Source of the DNA: Bacillota bacterium
Lineage (GTDB): Bacteria; Bacillota; Clostridia; Acetivibrionales; DSM-1351
DNA length: 64,000 nucleotides
NCBI GenBank assembly: GCA_023443515.1
Contig: JAEZUC010000127.1
Location: 28,633 to 92,632, forward strand
Direction: 5' to 3'
Below are positions 27,326 to 34,460 of this stretch, piece after piece; position 1 is the stretch's first letter, and each line of letters opens with the position of its first letter. Made by a program: the position numbers and the translations under genes. The notes beneath the pieces were generated by a model. It did no database searches and was not told the DNA's origin. It saw only the letters and a list, made by a program, of their open reading frames with translations.

Positions 27326-28414
27326 ATGATTAAATTAAATGTTGGGTTACAGGAAAGAAGCTATTCCGTCTATATATCAAATAATTACAGTGGTATTTGT
27401 GAATATCTTAAATATAAAAATAAAAGTTGTAAGTTTGTAATAGTAACTGATACAAATGTTGATTACTATCAATCAGAAGAGTTTATAAAAGCTTTGTCAA
27501 CACAAGGATATAATACTTTCAAATACGTGATTGATGCCGGAGAGAAAAGTAAAAACCTTGATACGGTTAATGATATCTATAAATTTCTATTAGATTTAAA
27601 AGTTGACAGGAATGATGTCTTAATTGCATTAGGGGGAGGCGTTGTGGGAGACACCGCAGGATTCGTAGCTGCGACATTTTTAAGAGGGATTGAATTTGTG
27701 CAGGTTCCGACTACGTTACTTGCTCAAGTAGACAGCAGTATTGGCGGAAAGGTAGGCGTTAACTTCAGCAATATTAAAAATATTATAGGAGCCTTTTACC
27801 AGCCCAAATTTGTATATATAAATACCAATTCATTAAAGACTCTGCCAATTAGAGAAGTGCGATCCGGTATGGCAGAAGTGATTGTACACAGTATAATAGA
27901 TGATATAGAGCTATTTGATTATATCGACTCCAATCTTAATGGCATATTCCAATTTGAAAATGACATTCTGGAGCATACAATCAGAAGGAGCTGTATGGTA
28001 AAAATATCAATTGTAGAACAGGATGAAAAGGAAAAGGGTATGAGAGCCATACTTAACTTTGGTCATACTATCGGTCATGCAATAGAAAGCGTGTATAATT
28101 TTAAACTGTTACATGGAGAATGTGTGTCAATAGGGATGGTGGGTGCATTCAGAATAGCTCAACATTTAGGCATGATTGATAATATGGCCAGGCTAAAGGT
28201 CATTAATATACTGAAAAAAATAAACCTTCCATATTATATGGAAGGTTTGAATGTTGAGAAGGTATTTCATCAAATGTTCTTTGATAAAAAAATTTATAAT
28301 AATATTTTAACTTTTGTACTTCCCGTTAAACTTGGGCAAGTTGTTAAATATAGAGTCGAAGATGCAGAACTAGTAAAAAAGGTTTTAAATGAGTTAAGTA
28401 AAGTATCGGTATAA
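27326..28414 (+). CDS. 3-dehydroquinate synthase homologue (RifG-like aminoDHQ synthase)
   Basis: This 362-residue sugar-phosphate cyclase has 'ALGGGVVGDTAGFVAATFLRG', 'QVPTTLLAQVDSSIGGKVGVN', the zinc ligands in 'AEVIV', 'FGHTIGHAIE' and 'LHGE', and 'GEKSKN'. It is the expected aminoDHQ synthase of the AHBA route. One oddity is that the Lys following 'AEVI' in dehydroquinate synthases ('EVIK') is Val here. It sits 40 bases after the phosphatase gene and completes the AHBA block. The alternative is another cyclase of the same superfamily. Confidence 0.85.
   Translation: MIKLNVGLQERSYSVYISNNYSGICEYLKYKNKSCKFVIVTDTNVDYYQSEEFIKALSTQGYNTFKYVIDAGEKSKNLDTVNDIYKFLLDLKVDRNDVLIALGGGVVGDTAGFVAATFLRGIEFVQVPTTLLAQVDSSIGGKVGVNFSNIKNIIGAFYQPKFVYINTNSLKTLPIREVRSGMAEVIVHSIIDDIELFDYIDSNLNGIFQFENDILEHTIRRSCMVKISIVEQDEKEKGMRAILNFGHTIGHAIESVYNFKLLHGECVSIGMVGAFRIAQHLGMIDNMARLKVINILKKINLPYYMEGLNVEKVFHQMFFDKKIYNNILTFVLPVKLGQVVKYRVEDAELVKKVLNELSKVSV
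28222..28248 (+). other. Perfect 12-bp hairpin inside the dehydroquinate-synthase-like gene
   Basis: AAACCTTCCATA (28222-28233) and TATGGAAGGTTT (28237-28248) are exact inverted repeats with a three-base loop, all within coding sequence. No T-run follows, so it is not a standard terminator. It may slow translation, act in mRNA decay or be coincidental. Confidence 0.6.
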
Positions 28415-28483
28415 GCTACATATCCAATACAAACTAAAGAATTATATATATTATTACATGACCTATGGCAAGGGAGAAATTAG

Positions 28484-29512
28484 ATGCAAAACACGAAAGT
28501 ATTACCCATGAATTTTCCAGTGATAACTTCATATCCAACTCACGCTAACATATTATCCTGCGTGCAACAATATGAAGATTCCATGCAGTGGTTTTATAAT
28601 TACTACATTCAGCTTTTTGCGGAGGGAGTACTCACCAGAGGATACTATGTGGATTTCTGTACTCCTGTTCCCTGGAGATCTTGTCCATGGATAGATTTTC
28701 AACGGATTGGAAAGGAAATGGTGGAAAAAAAGTGGGATAGCATAACAGAGTTTATAATAGATTGCATTGATTCGGATTACTATGTGTTTTTATATCTGGA
28801 TCAATTCTATATATCAGAAGCCGTACCGTACCAAAAACAAAAGTATGCACACGACACTTTCATCTTTGGCTATGACTTGCAGAAAAAGCTTTTCAACGTA
28901 GCCGATTTTTATAAGTTTAGTAAATACTACTATACAAGTATTCCCTTCTCCCAGATTGAAGATGCCTATAATAACTTGGATTTATCAGGAGTTGTGGATA
29001 ATTTGCAGGGAATTATATTGATTAAACCAGTCCGATATGACGACTATGATTTTAATGTCAATATTGTGGCTGGTTTTTTAAACGATTACCTTCAGGCAAA
29101 AAACACTTTCGGAAACTATACTGGTGGCTACAGAAAGGATATCGGGCAAAAAAATGATTTTTGGGTTTACGGGATGGATGTATATAAATTATTGCAGGAC
29201 CATCTCCAATTATTTTTAGAACGCCAGGCATCTCTTGATATCCGAGCCTTTCATGTTTTGCTGGATCATAAAACCCTTATGCTGAACAGGATCAAGTACC
29301 TCATGGAAAACAAGCACTTAAACAGTGCGACACCAATATATGAAGAATATAAAGTGGTGAAAAATCAGGCTATATCTCTCCGATCCTTAGCGATAAAAGC
29401 TCATTTGACTAGGGATGAAAAAACAATCAGGGATACAAGTAATACTATACTCCACATTGCCACAAAGGAAAGGTCGGTACTTGAAGATTTGCTGGAAAAC
29501 ATAATAACATAA
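28484..29512 (+). CDS. Unidentified protein at the end of the cluster, possibly BtrH/papain-like
   Basis: This 342-residue soluble protein has ATG behind agggag. The N-terminal half contains a Cys in 'ANILSCVQQYEDSM' and, further on, 'YYVFLYLDQFYI' and 'HDTFIFGYD'. A Cys followed by a His-x-x-hydrophobic-Gly-Tyr-Asp segment recalls the BtrH N-terminal (papain-like acyltransferase) family found in amide-forming natural-product clusters. The C-terminal 130 residues are helical and charged. If correct, it could transfer an acyl group from a carrier to an amine. The call is tentative; I do not recognise a close relative. Confidence 0.4.
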   Translation: MQNTKVLPMNFPVITSYPTHANILSCVQQYEDSMQWFYNYYIQLFAEGVLTRGYYVDFCTPVPWRSCPWIDFQRIGKEMVEKKWDSITEFIIDCIDSDYYVFLYLDQFYISEAVPYQKQKYAHDTFIFGYDLQKKLFNVADFYKFSKYYYTSIPFSQIEDAYNNLDLSGVVDNLQGIILIKPVRYDDYDFNVNIVAGFLNDYLQAKNTFGNYTGGYRKDIGQKNDFWVYGMDVYKLLQDHLQLFLERQASLDIRAFHVLLDHKTLMLNRIKYLMENKHLNSATPIYEEYKVVKNQAISLRSLAIKAHLTRDEKTIRDTSNTILHIATKERSVLEDLLENIIT

Positions 29513-29579
29513 ATAATTGCTAATCAAAATAAGTATTTTTACACTGACACCCCTTTTATGGGCAGGAATACTATAAAAA

Positions 29580-29608
29580 TTGACTTTTATTGTGTTGTTT
29601 AATATAAT
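29580..29608 (+). promoter_or_regulatory. Sigma-A promoter upstream of the dockerin-chagasin gene
   Basis: TTGACT (29580-29585) and a perfect TATAAT (29603-29608) are 17 bases apart. The promoter lies in the 215-base gap after the biosynthetic cluster and marks its right boundary. About 120 bases of leader separate it from the next start codon. Confidence 0.75.
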
Positions 29609-29727
29609 GTGCGTATAAGGTAAATTTACCCAAATAAGCATTTATTTGTTCCATGTTTTTCTCGAGAATCAAGGAGATAGGTCAAACAGGAAGGATTGAG
29701 CATAGCTTACAAAAGGAGGGAATTTTA

Positions 29728-30675
29728 ATGAAAAAAGATTGTAAATGGGTGTCCAGCAGAGTAAAAAGGAGCATTGCTATTTTTATGTCTGTAGTTATCT
29801 TTTCAATCATTGTAGCTCCGGCAAAAATAAGTGCGGAAACATCAAATACGGACGATGGAGTGGCGAAAAGTTACACGCTTTTCGGTGATCTCAATAGTGA
29901 TAATAAGGTGGATTCTCTAGATTATGCAAAAATGAGAATAATATTATTGGGAACAACAGATCCTGCTGTAAATATGAAAGCCGCAGATGTGAATGGTGAT
30001 GAGGATGTTAATTCATTAGACTTAGCATTAATGAAAAAATTAATCATCGAAGATATAAGAACCTTCCCTGTTGAGAATTATTATCCGAGTACCTATGATA
30101 ATAGCAGTACATATCTTTTTCTTTTTGATTCTGTAGATACATTTAAAATATCATTGGAGGAAAACGGGTCAACCGGTTATCAGTGGGATTATGTCATATC
30201 GGATGCCGATGCAGCTAAATTGATTTCTGTAGACAGCTATTGCTTTACTCCAAACGCTGTCGGTACGCCTATCCAAAAGGTATGGACTTTTAAAGCGGTA
30301 AAGTCGGGAAAGCATACAGTTCAGTTTACATACAGGCGTCCATGGGAAACAGATGTGGAACCGCTGGAAACTGTTAAATATGATATATATGTAAGTGATG
30401 TTGGTCGTACAATAAACGTAAAACAAGGTGATTCATTTAACATAGCCCTTATTGGCGGAGGAATTTACGGGAGCGATTGGAAGTATTCCAATACTGATGA
30501 AACAGCAATTTGTTTACTCAATAAAGAAATCATTGAGGAACATCCGGGGATACCAGATGCCCTAAATTTGACACAATGGACATTTACTGCAATGAAACCA
30601 GGAAGCTATAAGCTTAAATTTGAAGGGGGCTCATTTTTTTCAAATGGCGCAGAATTCTATATAAATGTAGTTTAA
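29728..30675 (+). CDS. Secreted dockerin protein with chagasin-like protease-inhibitor domains
   Basis: This 315-residue protein (ATG 29728 after AAAAGGAGGG) has a signal peptide (Lys/Arg-rich start, hydrophobic core, 'AKISAE' cleavage region). Next is a type I dockerin with two Ca-binding repeats ('GDLNSDNKVDSLDYAKMRIILLG' and 'ADVNGDEDVNSLDLALMKKLI'), and then a chagasin (MEROPS I42) domain with 'ENGSTGYQW', 'AVGTPIQKVWTF' and 'YRRPWE'. A second, degenerate copy follows ('TINVKQGDSFNIALIGG', 'QWTFTAMKPGSYKL'). It should dock into the cellulosome and protect it from papain-like proteases. Confidence 0.9.
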   Translation: MKKDCKWVSSRVKRSIAIFMSVVIFSIIVAPAKISAETSNTDDGVAKSYTLFGDLNSDNKVDSLDYAKMRIILLGTTDPAVNMKAADVNGDEDVNSLDLALMKKLIIEDIRTFPVENYYPSTYDNSSTYLFLFDSVDTFKISLEENGSTGYQWDYVISDADAAKLISVDSYCFTPNAVGTPIQKVWTFKAVKSGKHTVQFTYRRPWETDVEPLETVKYDIYVSDVGRTINVKQGDSFNIALIGGGIYGSDWKYSNTDETAICLLNKEIIEEHPGIPDALNLTQWTFTAMKPGSYKLKFEGGSFFSNGAEFYINVV

Positions 30676-30706
30676 TGAAGCACAAAATTTTATAAGTTTT
30701 TAAAAG

Positions 30707-30751
30707 AAGCTGTACAATTTTCTTGAGTTCAGGTACTATACAGCTTTTTTT
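30707..30751 (+). terminator. Intrinsic terminator after the dockerin gene
   Basis: AAGCTGTA and TACAGCTT form the stem base around a loop, directly followed by a run of T. It ends the dockerin transcript. Confidence 0.75.
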
Positions 30752-30800
30752 ATTGTCTATGAAAGTGTAATTTTTTTGAGTATATATAAGGCATATCCGC

Positions 30801-30829
30801 AAACAAAAATGGCTTTGCCATCTTTGTTT
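30801..30829 (+). other. Stable hairpin in the gap before the HD gene
   Basis: aaacaaaaatggc and gccatctttgttt pair over 12 of 13 positions with a three-base TTT loop. It lies between the terminator at 30707 and the promoter at 30841. It could act as a second terminator in either direction. Confidence 0.5.
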
Positions 30830-30840
30830 AAAGTTTACTC

Positions 30841-30870
30841 TTGTTTTGATTCTAATAAAAATATTATAAT
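30841..30870 (+). promoter_or_regulatory. Probable sigma-A promoter of the HD-domain gene
   Basis: TTGTTT (30841-30846) and TATAAT (30865-30870) are 18 bases apart, about 50 bases before the ATG at 30924. Confidence 0.55.
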
Positions 30871-30923
30871 GAAATAGTTATTTATAACACCAAATTATTA
30901 ATTATCATTCAAAGGGGTTACAT

Positions 30924-31505
30924 ATGAATTTAAAAGATAGATATATTGAATTATATAATACATATATTAAACGTGACGGAGCTGATAAACTATTGGAATA
31001 TATGCTGTCTAAATCAAGCGATTTCTTTACAGCCCCGGCAAGTACGAGATTTCACGGTTCTTACGAAGGTGGTTTGGTTGAACATAGTTTAAATGTATAT
31101 GAATGTTTGGTTGACTACCTCTCAAGGACAAGGGTAAAGGATATATATGGCTTAAACTACGATTCGGAAACCATTGCAATATCTGCACTTTTACATGATT
31201 TATGCAAAATAAACTGTTATAGGCCGGGAACCCGGAATGTGAAGGACGAACGTGGAGTGTGGCAGACCGTTCCAACTTATGAGTATGATGACAGGCTTCC
31301 ATATGGACATGGTGAAAAATCAGTATACATAATAACTGGGTTTATGAAGCTGACCAGGGAAGAAGCTTTTGCTATACGATATCATATGGGCTTTTCGGGT
31401 TGTGAAGATAAACGGTGCATAGGAGATGCATTTGAGCAATTTCCGCTTGCCTTTGCATTGTGTACGGCAGACATGGAAGCAACATATTTTATAGAAGGAA
31501 AATAA
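30924..31505 (+). CDS. HD-domain hydrolase
   Basis: This 193-residue HD superfamily protein has the first His in 'YEGGLVEHSLNVYE', the HD pair in 'LLHDLCKIN' and a later His in 'RYHMGFSG'. The arrangement resembles the HD domain of YhaM-type and related phosphohydrolases, but there is no OB-fold nuclease domain. AAAGGGG precedes the ATG. The substrate (nucleotide, RNA end or cyclic nucleotide) is not evident. It is monocistronic, with its own promoter and a 126-base gap after it. Confidence 0.8.
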   Translation: MNLKDRYIELYNTYIKRDGADKLLEYMLSKSSDFFTAPASTRFHGSYEGGLVEHSLNVYECLVDYLSRTRVKDIYGLNYDSETIAISALLHDLCKINCYRPGTRNVKDERGVWQTVPTYEYDDRLPYGHGEKSVYIITGFMKLTREEAFAIRYHMGFSGCEDKRCIGDAFEQFPLAFALCTADMEATYFIEGK

Positions 31506-31631
31506 AGGGCGTTGAAAAGGCATAACAACCCATAAATTCCAGTAAAAAAGTATAGCGGACATATCATATTGTTAACGTATTTACTGATAATAAATATACT
31601 GATATTATTACAAAATTATTAGAGAGCAGGA

Positions 31632-33653
31632 ATGTATGTGGATAATAAAATAGCCCGTTTACAACATTATGGCTCAATACTATTTTTCCCTATATCTATA
31701 ATATATCTTGAGGTAGTATTTAAAATAGCTGTATTTAAAGAACTATTCAACATCGGTTTAGTCTATATGGTGCTATTTTCGATTCCTGCAGGTATACTGT
31801 TGTATTTAGTATGCAGCTTGTTCAACAGCAGAGTTAATAGAATTATATCCTTAGTACTTACTGTATTTCTAACGTTTGTATATATAGTTCAAATTGTTTA
31901 TTATCAGATATTTAATACATTTTTAGCTGTATATTCATTGAACGGAACGGGTCAGGTTCTTCAGTTTTGGCAGGAGGGTCTTGCTGCAATAAAAGGTAAA
32001 GCTGCAGTTATACTCTTTATGATAGTGCCTTTATTATTGATTGTATTGGCAAAAAAAGCATTTCTTATGGGGAAGACTTCAATTAAATCAAAGGGATGCT
32101 TGGCCGTTATAATGGTTTGTTTCCAGATAACATCAACCATAATGGTCTCTGTATCTGATCGCGGCGAGCTAAGTACCGGTTTTCTTTATTCAAAGGCAAT
32201 AATACCTGACTTATCTGTAAACAGATTCGGTATGCTTACAACTTCACGTTTGGATGTGAAGCATCTTATATTTGGGTTTAAAAACTCCGATAATTCCCAT
32301 AATTCTGATAATGCGGTAAAAGCGGTAAAAGCGGGACAGAATTTACAAATAGCTGATACCAAAGTTGATAAGAATCCGCAGCCAATACCTGTAATAAATA
32401 ATGACTATAACATAATGAATATTGATTTTAACAAACTTATTGCAAGTGAAAATGACCCAAATATTACTTCAATGCACAAGTACTTTAATTCTGTCAAACC
32501 AACAAAGAAGAATAAATATACCGGAGTCTTCAAAGGCAAAAATCTCATAATGATAACCGCTGAGGGATTTTCACCATATACGGTAAACAAGGATTTAACA
32601 CCGACACTGTATAAAATGTCTGAGGAAGGCTTCAGATTTACCGACTTTTATACGCCAATATGGGGAGTAAGTACATCTGACGGAGAATATGTAGCTTGCA
32701 ACTCACTGATACCAAAGCCCGGAATATGGAGTTTCTACGTTTCCGGAAAAAACTATATGCCCTTCTGTATGGGAAACCAGTTGAAAAAGCTTGGATATGG
32801 TACACGAGCATACCATAACCATTCTTACACTTACTATCACCGAGACGTATCCCACCCAAATATGGGATATGCTTATAAAGCTGTCGGTAACGGACTTAAA
32901 ATGACCAAATCCTGGCCGGAATCAGACCTTGAAATGATCCAGAAGACCACAGACGACTATATTAGTAAAACACCATTTCACACATATTATATGACTGTCA
33001 GCGGACACTTGATGTACACCTTTAACGGAAATGCAATGTCCGAAAAAAATAGAGATCTTGTTAAAGGTCTGCCATATTCAAGTGCAGTAAAAGCTTATCT
33101 TGCATGTAACATAGAATTCGATAGGGCTATGGGAGAATTAATGGCCAGACTTGAAAAATCTGGACTTGCAGAAGATACTCTTATTGCTATCAGTCCTGAC
33201 CATTATCCTTATGGACTTAAAAATAATGAGATAAGCGAACTTGCAGGGCATCCGGTAGAAACAAACTTTGAACTTTACAAAGGAATATTTATACTATGGT
33301 CAAAGGGTATCAAATCTGAAGAAATAAACAAGCCCTGTTCCAGTCTAGATATTTTGCCTACAATTTCTAACCTAATGGGTGTGGAATATGACTCCAGATT
33401 ACTCATGGGAAGAGATATATTGTCTAATTCACCACCACTTGTTGTGTTCTCAAACTGGAGTTGGCTGACGGACAAAGCCCGCTATAATTCAAAAAGCGGT
33501 AAATTTATTTTGACAGAGGGAGAAACAAAAGAGTCTGTAAACAAACAATACAGGGATGATATTTCACAACATGTAAACGACATGTTTACATACTCCGCAA
33601 AAATAATAGAAACTGATTATTACAATAAAGTATTAAAATGTATAAAAAGGTAA
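31632..33653 (+). CDS. LTA synthase/sulfatase-family membrane enzyme
   Basis: This 673-residue protein has about five transmembrane helices in the first 180 residues, a Lys/Asn-rich linker, then an extracellular alkaline-phosphatase/sulfatase-fold domain. That domain carries 'LIMITAEGFSPY', the nucleophile region 'WGVSTSDGEYVA', 'HNHSYTYYHRD', 'AISPDHYPYG' and a late 'GHPVET'. The layout matches LtaS-type glycerophosphate or phosphoethanolamine transferases acting on envelope polymers. It has a single strong domain match and no accessory genes nearby, so the exact polymer is unknown. Confidence 0.83.
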   Translation: MYVDNKIARLQHYGSILFFPISIIYLEVVFKIAVFKELFNIGLVYMVLFSIPAGILLYLVCSLFNSRVNRIISLVLTVFLTFVYIVQIVYYQIFNTFLAVYSLNGTGQVLQFWQEGLAAIKGKAAVILFMIVPLLLIVLAKKAFLMGKTSIKSKGCLAVIMVCFQITSTIMVSVSDRGELSTGFLYSKAIIPDLSVNRFGMLTTSRLDVKHLIFGFKNSDNSHNSDNAVKAVKAGQNLQIADTKVDKNPQPIPVINNDYNIMNIDFNKLIASENDPNITSMHKYFNSVKPTKKNKYTGVFKGKNLIMITAEGFSPYTVNKDLTPTLYKMSEEGFRFTDFYTPIWGVSTSDGEYVACNSLIPKPGIWSFYVSGKNYMPFCMGNQLKKLGYGTRAYHNHSYTYYHRDVSHPNMGYAYKAVGNGLKMTKSWPESDLEMIQKTTDDYISKTPFHTYYMTVSGHLMYTFNGNAMSEKNRDLVKGLPYSSAVKAYLACNIEFDRAMGELMARLEKSGLAEDTLIAISPDHYPYGLKNNEISELAGHPVETNFELYKGIFILWSKGIKSEEINKPCSSLDILPTISNLMGVEYDSRLLMGRDILSNSPPLVVFSNWSWLTDKARYNSKSGKFILTEGETKESVNKQYRDDISQHVNDMFTYSAKIIETDYYNKVLKCIKR

Positions 33654-33685
33654 ATCAAAGTAAATTAATTATAAATTGTAATATT

Positions 33686-33727
33686 TCTTGTCTTATATTG
33701 ACAAGACTTGCCCATGAATGTTATATT
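33686..33727 (+). promoter_or_regulatory. Promoter of the tryptophan ECF operon with an overlapping dyad
   Basis: TTGACA (33698-33703) and TATATT (33722-33727) are 18 bases apart, predicting a start of transcription near 33734. A perfect inverted repeat, TCTTGTC (33686-33692) and GACAAGA (33700-33706), covers the -35 element and may be an operator. Confidence 0.7.
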
Positions 33728-33733
33728 TTTTAC

Positions 33734-33776
33734 AAGTAGAGATGAGAAGAGACGAGACGAGTTTAGATTAGATGAG
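33734..33776 (+). promoter_or_regulatory. TRAP-binding site: eight (G/U)AG triplets with 2-nt spacers
   Basis: Six GAG and two TAG triplets begin at 33739, 33744, 33749, 33754, 33759, 33764, 33769 and 33774, each separated by exactly two bases; an AAG at 33734 extends the register. This is the signature of the Trp RNA-binding attenuation protein (TRAP, mtrB), whose 11-mer ring binds about eleven (G/U)AG repeats when tryptophan is bound. The site lies at the very 5' end of the predicted transcript and in front of a TrpP-like transporter gene, which fits tryptophan control. Confidence 0.85.
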
Positions 33777-33860
33777 ATCACAAACACAAAAGGAAGAGTA
33801 CGCCTATCGACTTAATAGGTTGTATTCAGCTTAGTTGCTTAAAATATTATATACAAATTC

Positions 33861-33899
33861 AAAACCTCTACTCAAAAAAATATTGATGGAGGTTTTTTT
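33861..33899 (+). promoter_or_regulatory. Terminator/SD-sequestering hairpin of the TRAP leader
   Basis: AAAACCTC (33861-33868) pairs perfectly with GAGGTTTT (33889-33896), and a T-run follows up to the start codon at 33900. The right arm contains the Shine-Dalgarno GGAGG of the first gene, so folding would block ribosomes and might also terminate transcription. CTCTAC (33866-33871) overlapping the left arm can pair instead with GTAGAG (33736-33741) in the TRAP site, giving an alternative fold that TRAP binding would prevent. Confidence 0.7.
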
Positions 33900-34460
33900 A
33901 TGGAAAAAAGAGTAATTCTAAAAGAGAAAAAAGCAGGACTTACTATTTCCGACGTAATTCTTGTAGGTGTATTGCTTGCAACGGGGGCTGTACTCAAGTT
34001 CTTCGTAGGCTCTATGTTCAATGCCGGTATGAAGCCCAATTTTATTATTGCAATGTATTGTCTGGCAATTCTTATAATAAAGCCAAAGCTATCTGAATCT
34101 ATAGTCATAGGAATTATAGCAGGAGCCGTCTGTCAGGTTTTCCCGGGGACACCGTACATAAATTTAATAAGTGAGCCCTTAGGTGCTTTTGCAATGGCTG
34201 TTCTTATTAGCCTGCCTCTAAAGTTTATACCCTATTCATTACTAAAACCCGTATTAGGTACTTTTTTGAGTACTCTGGCAAGTGGCCTTTCTTATCTGGG
34301 AGTATTGTATATTGCATTTTATGCAGGTGCGGATGTAGAGGCAATACCCTTCAGTGCGTTTTCAATAATGATACTGTTAACTGCTATAGTAAACGCAGTA
34401 ATAGTTCAGGTACTTTATATACCTGTAAAACTGGCATTGGGACGTGGCAAAGATGATTGA
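33900..34460 (+). CDS. trpP: ECF transporter S component, tryptophan-specific (TrpP-like)
   Basis: This 186-residue membrane protein has about five or six helices. It resembles Bacillus TrpP in 'NAGMKPNFIIAMYCLAILI' and 'FPGTPYINLISEPLGAF', which match 'GMKPD' and 'FPGGQIPNMIDKPITAF' of that protein as I recall it. It is followed by its own EcfA1, EcfA2 and EcfT genes, so it is the substrate-binding S component of a dedicated ECF importer. The upstream leader has a TRAP site, which independently points to tryptophan or a precursor as substrate. Confidence 0.82.
   Translation: MEKRVILKEKKAGLTISDVILVGVLLATGAVLKFFVGSMFNAGMKPNFIIAMYCLAILIIKPKLSESIVIGIIAGAVCQVFPGTPYINLISEPLGAFAMAVLISLPLKFIPYSLLKPVLGTFLSTLASGLSYLGVLYIAFYAGADVEAIPFSAFSIMILLTAIVNAVIVQVLYIPVKLALGRGKDD

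Larger units (their letters stand above)
1..29512 (+). other. Biosynthetic gene cluster: AHBA plus type II PKS-like core plus five radical SAM enzymes
   Basis: All genes from the left edge to 29512 lie on the plus strand with short gaps or overlaps, and their families fit one natural-product pathway. An AHBA (rifG/J/K/L/M/N-like) set sits at the right end. A KS/CLF pair, a ketoreductase and three carrier proteins supply a dissociated polyketide core. Radical SAM, methyltransferase, glycosyltransferase and deacetylase genes lie between, and an ABC-2 exporter lies at the left. The right boundary is set by the sigma-A promoter at 29580 and the dockerin gene. The left boundary is not in the window. 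No modular PKS, NRPS, aminoDAHP synthase or phosphopantetheinyl transferase is seen. Confidence 0.85.

Noticed and set aside
1..29512. Modular PKS or NRPS megasynthase
   Set aside because: No long multidomain genes, acyltransferase, condensation or thioesterase domains; only discrete proteins are present.
33654..33899. T-box or classical riboswitch in the leader of the ECF operon
   Set aside because: No T-box consensus (AGGGTGGNACCGCG-like) is present, and the (G/U)AG repeats explain the leader better.
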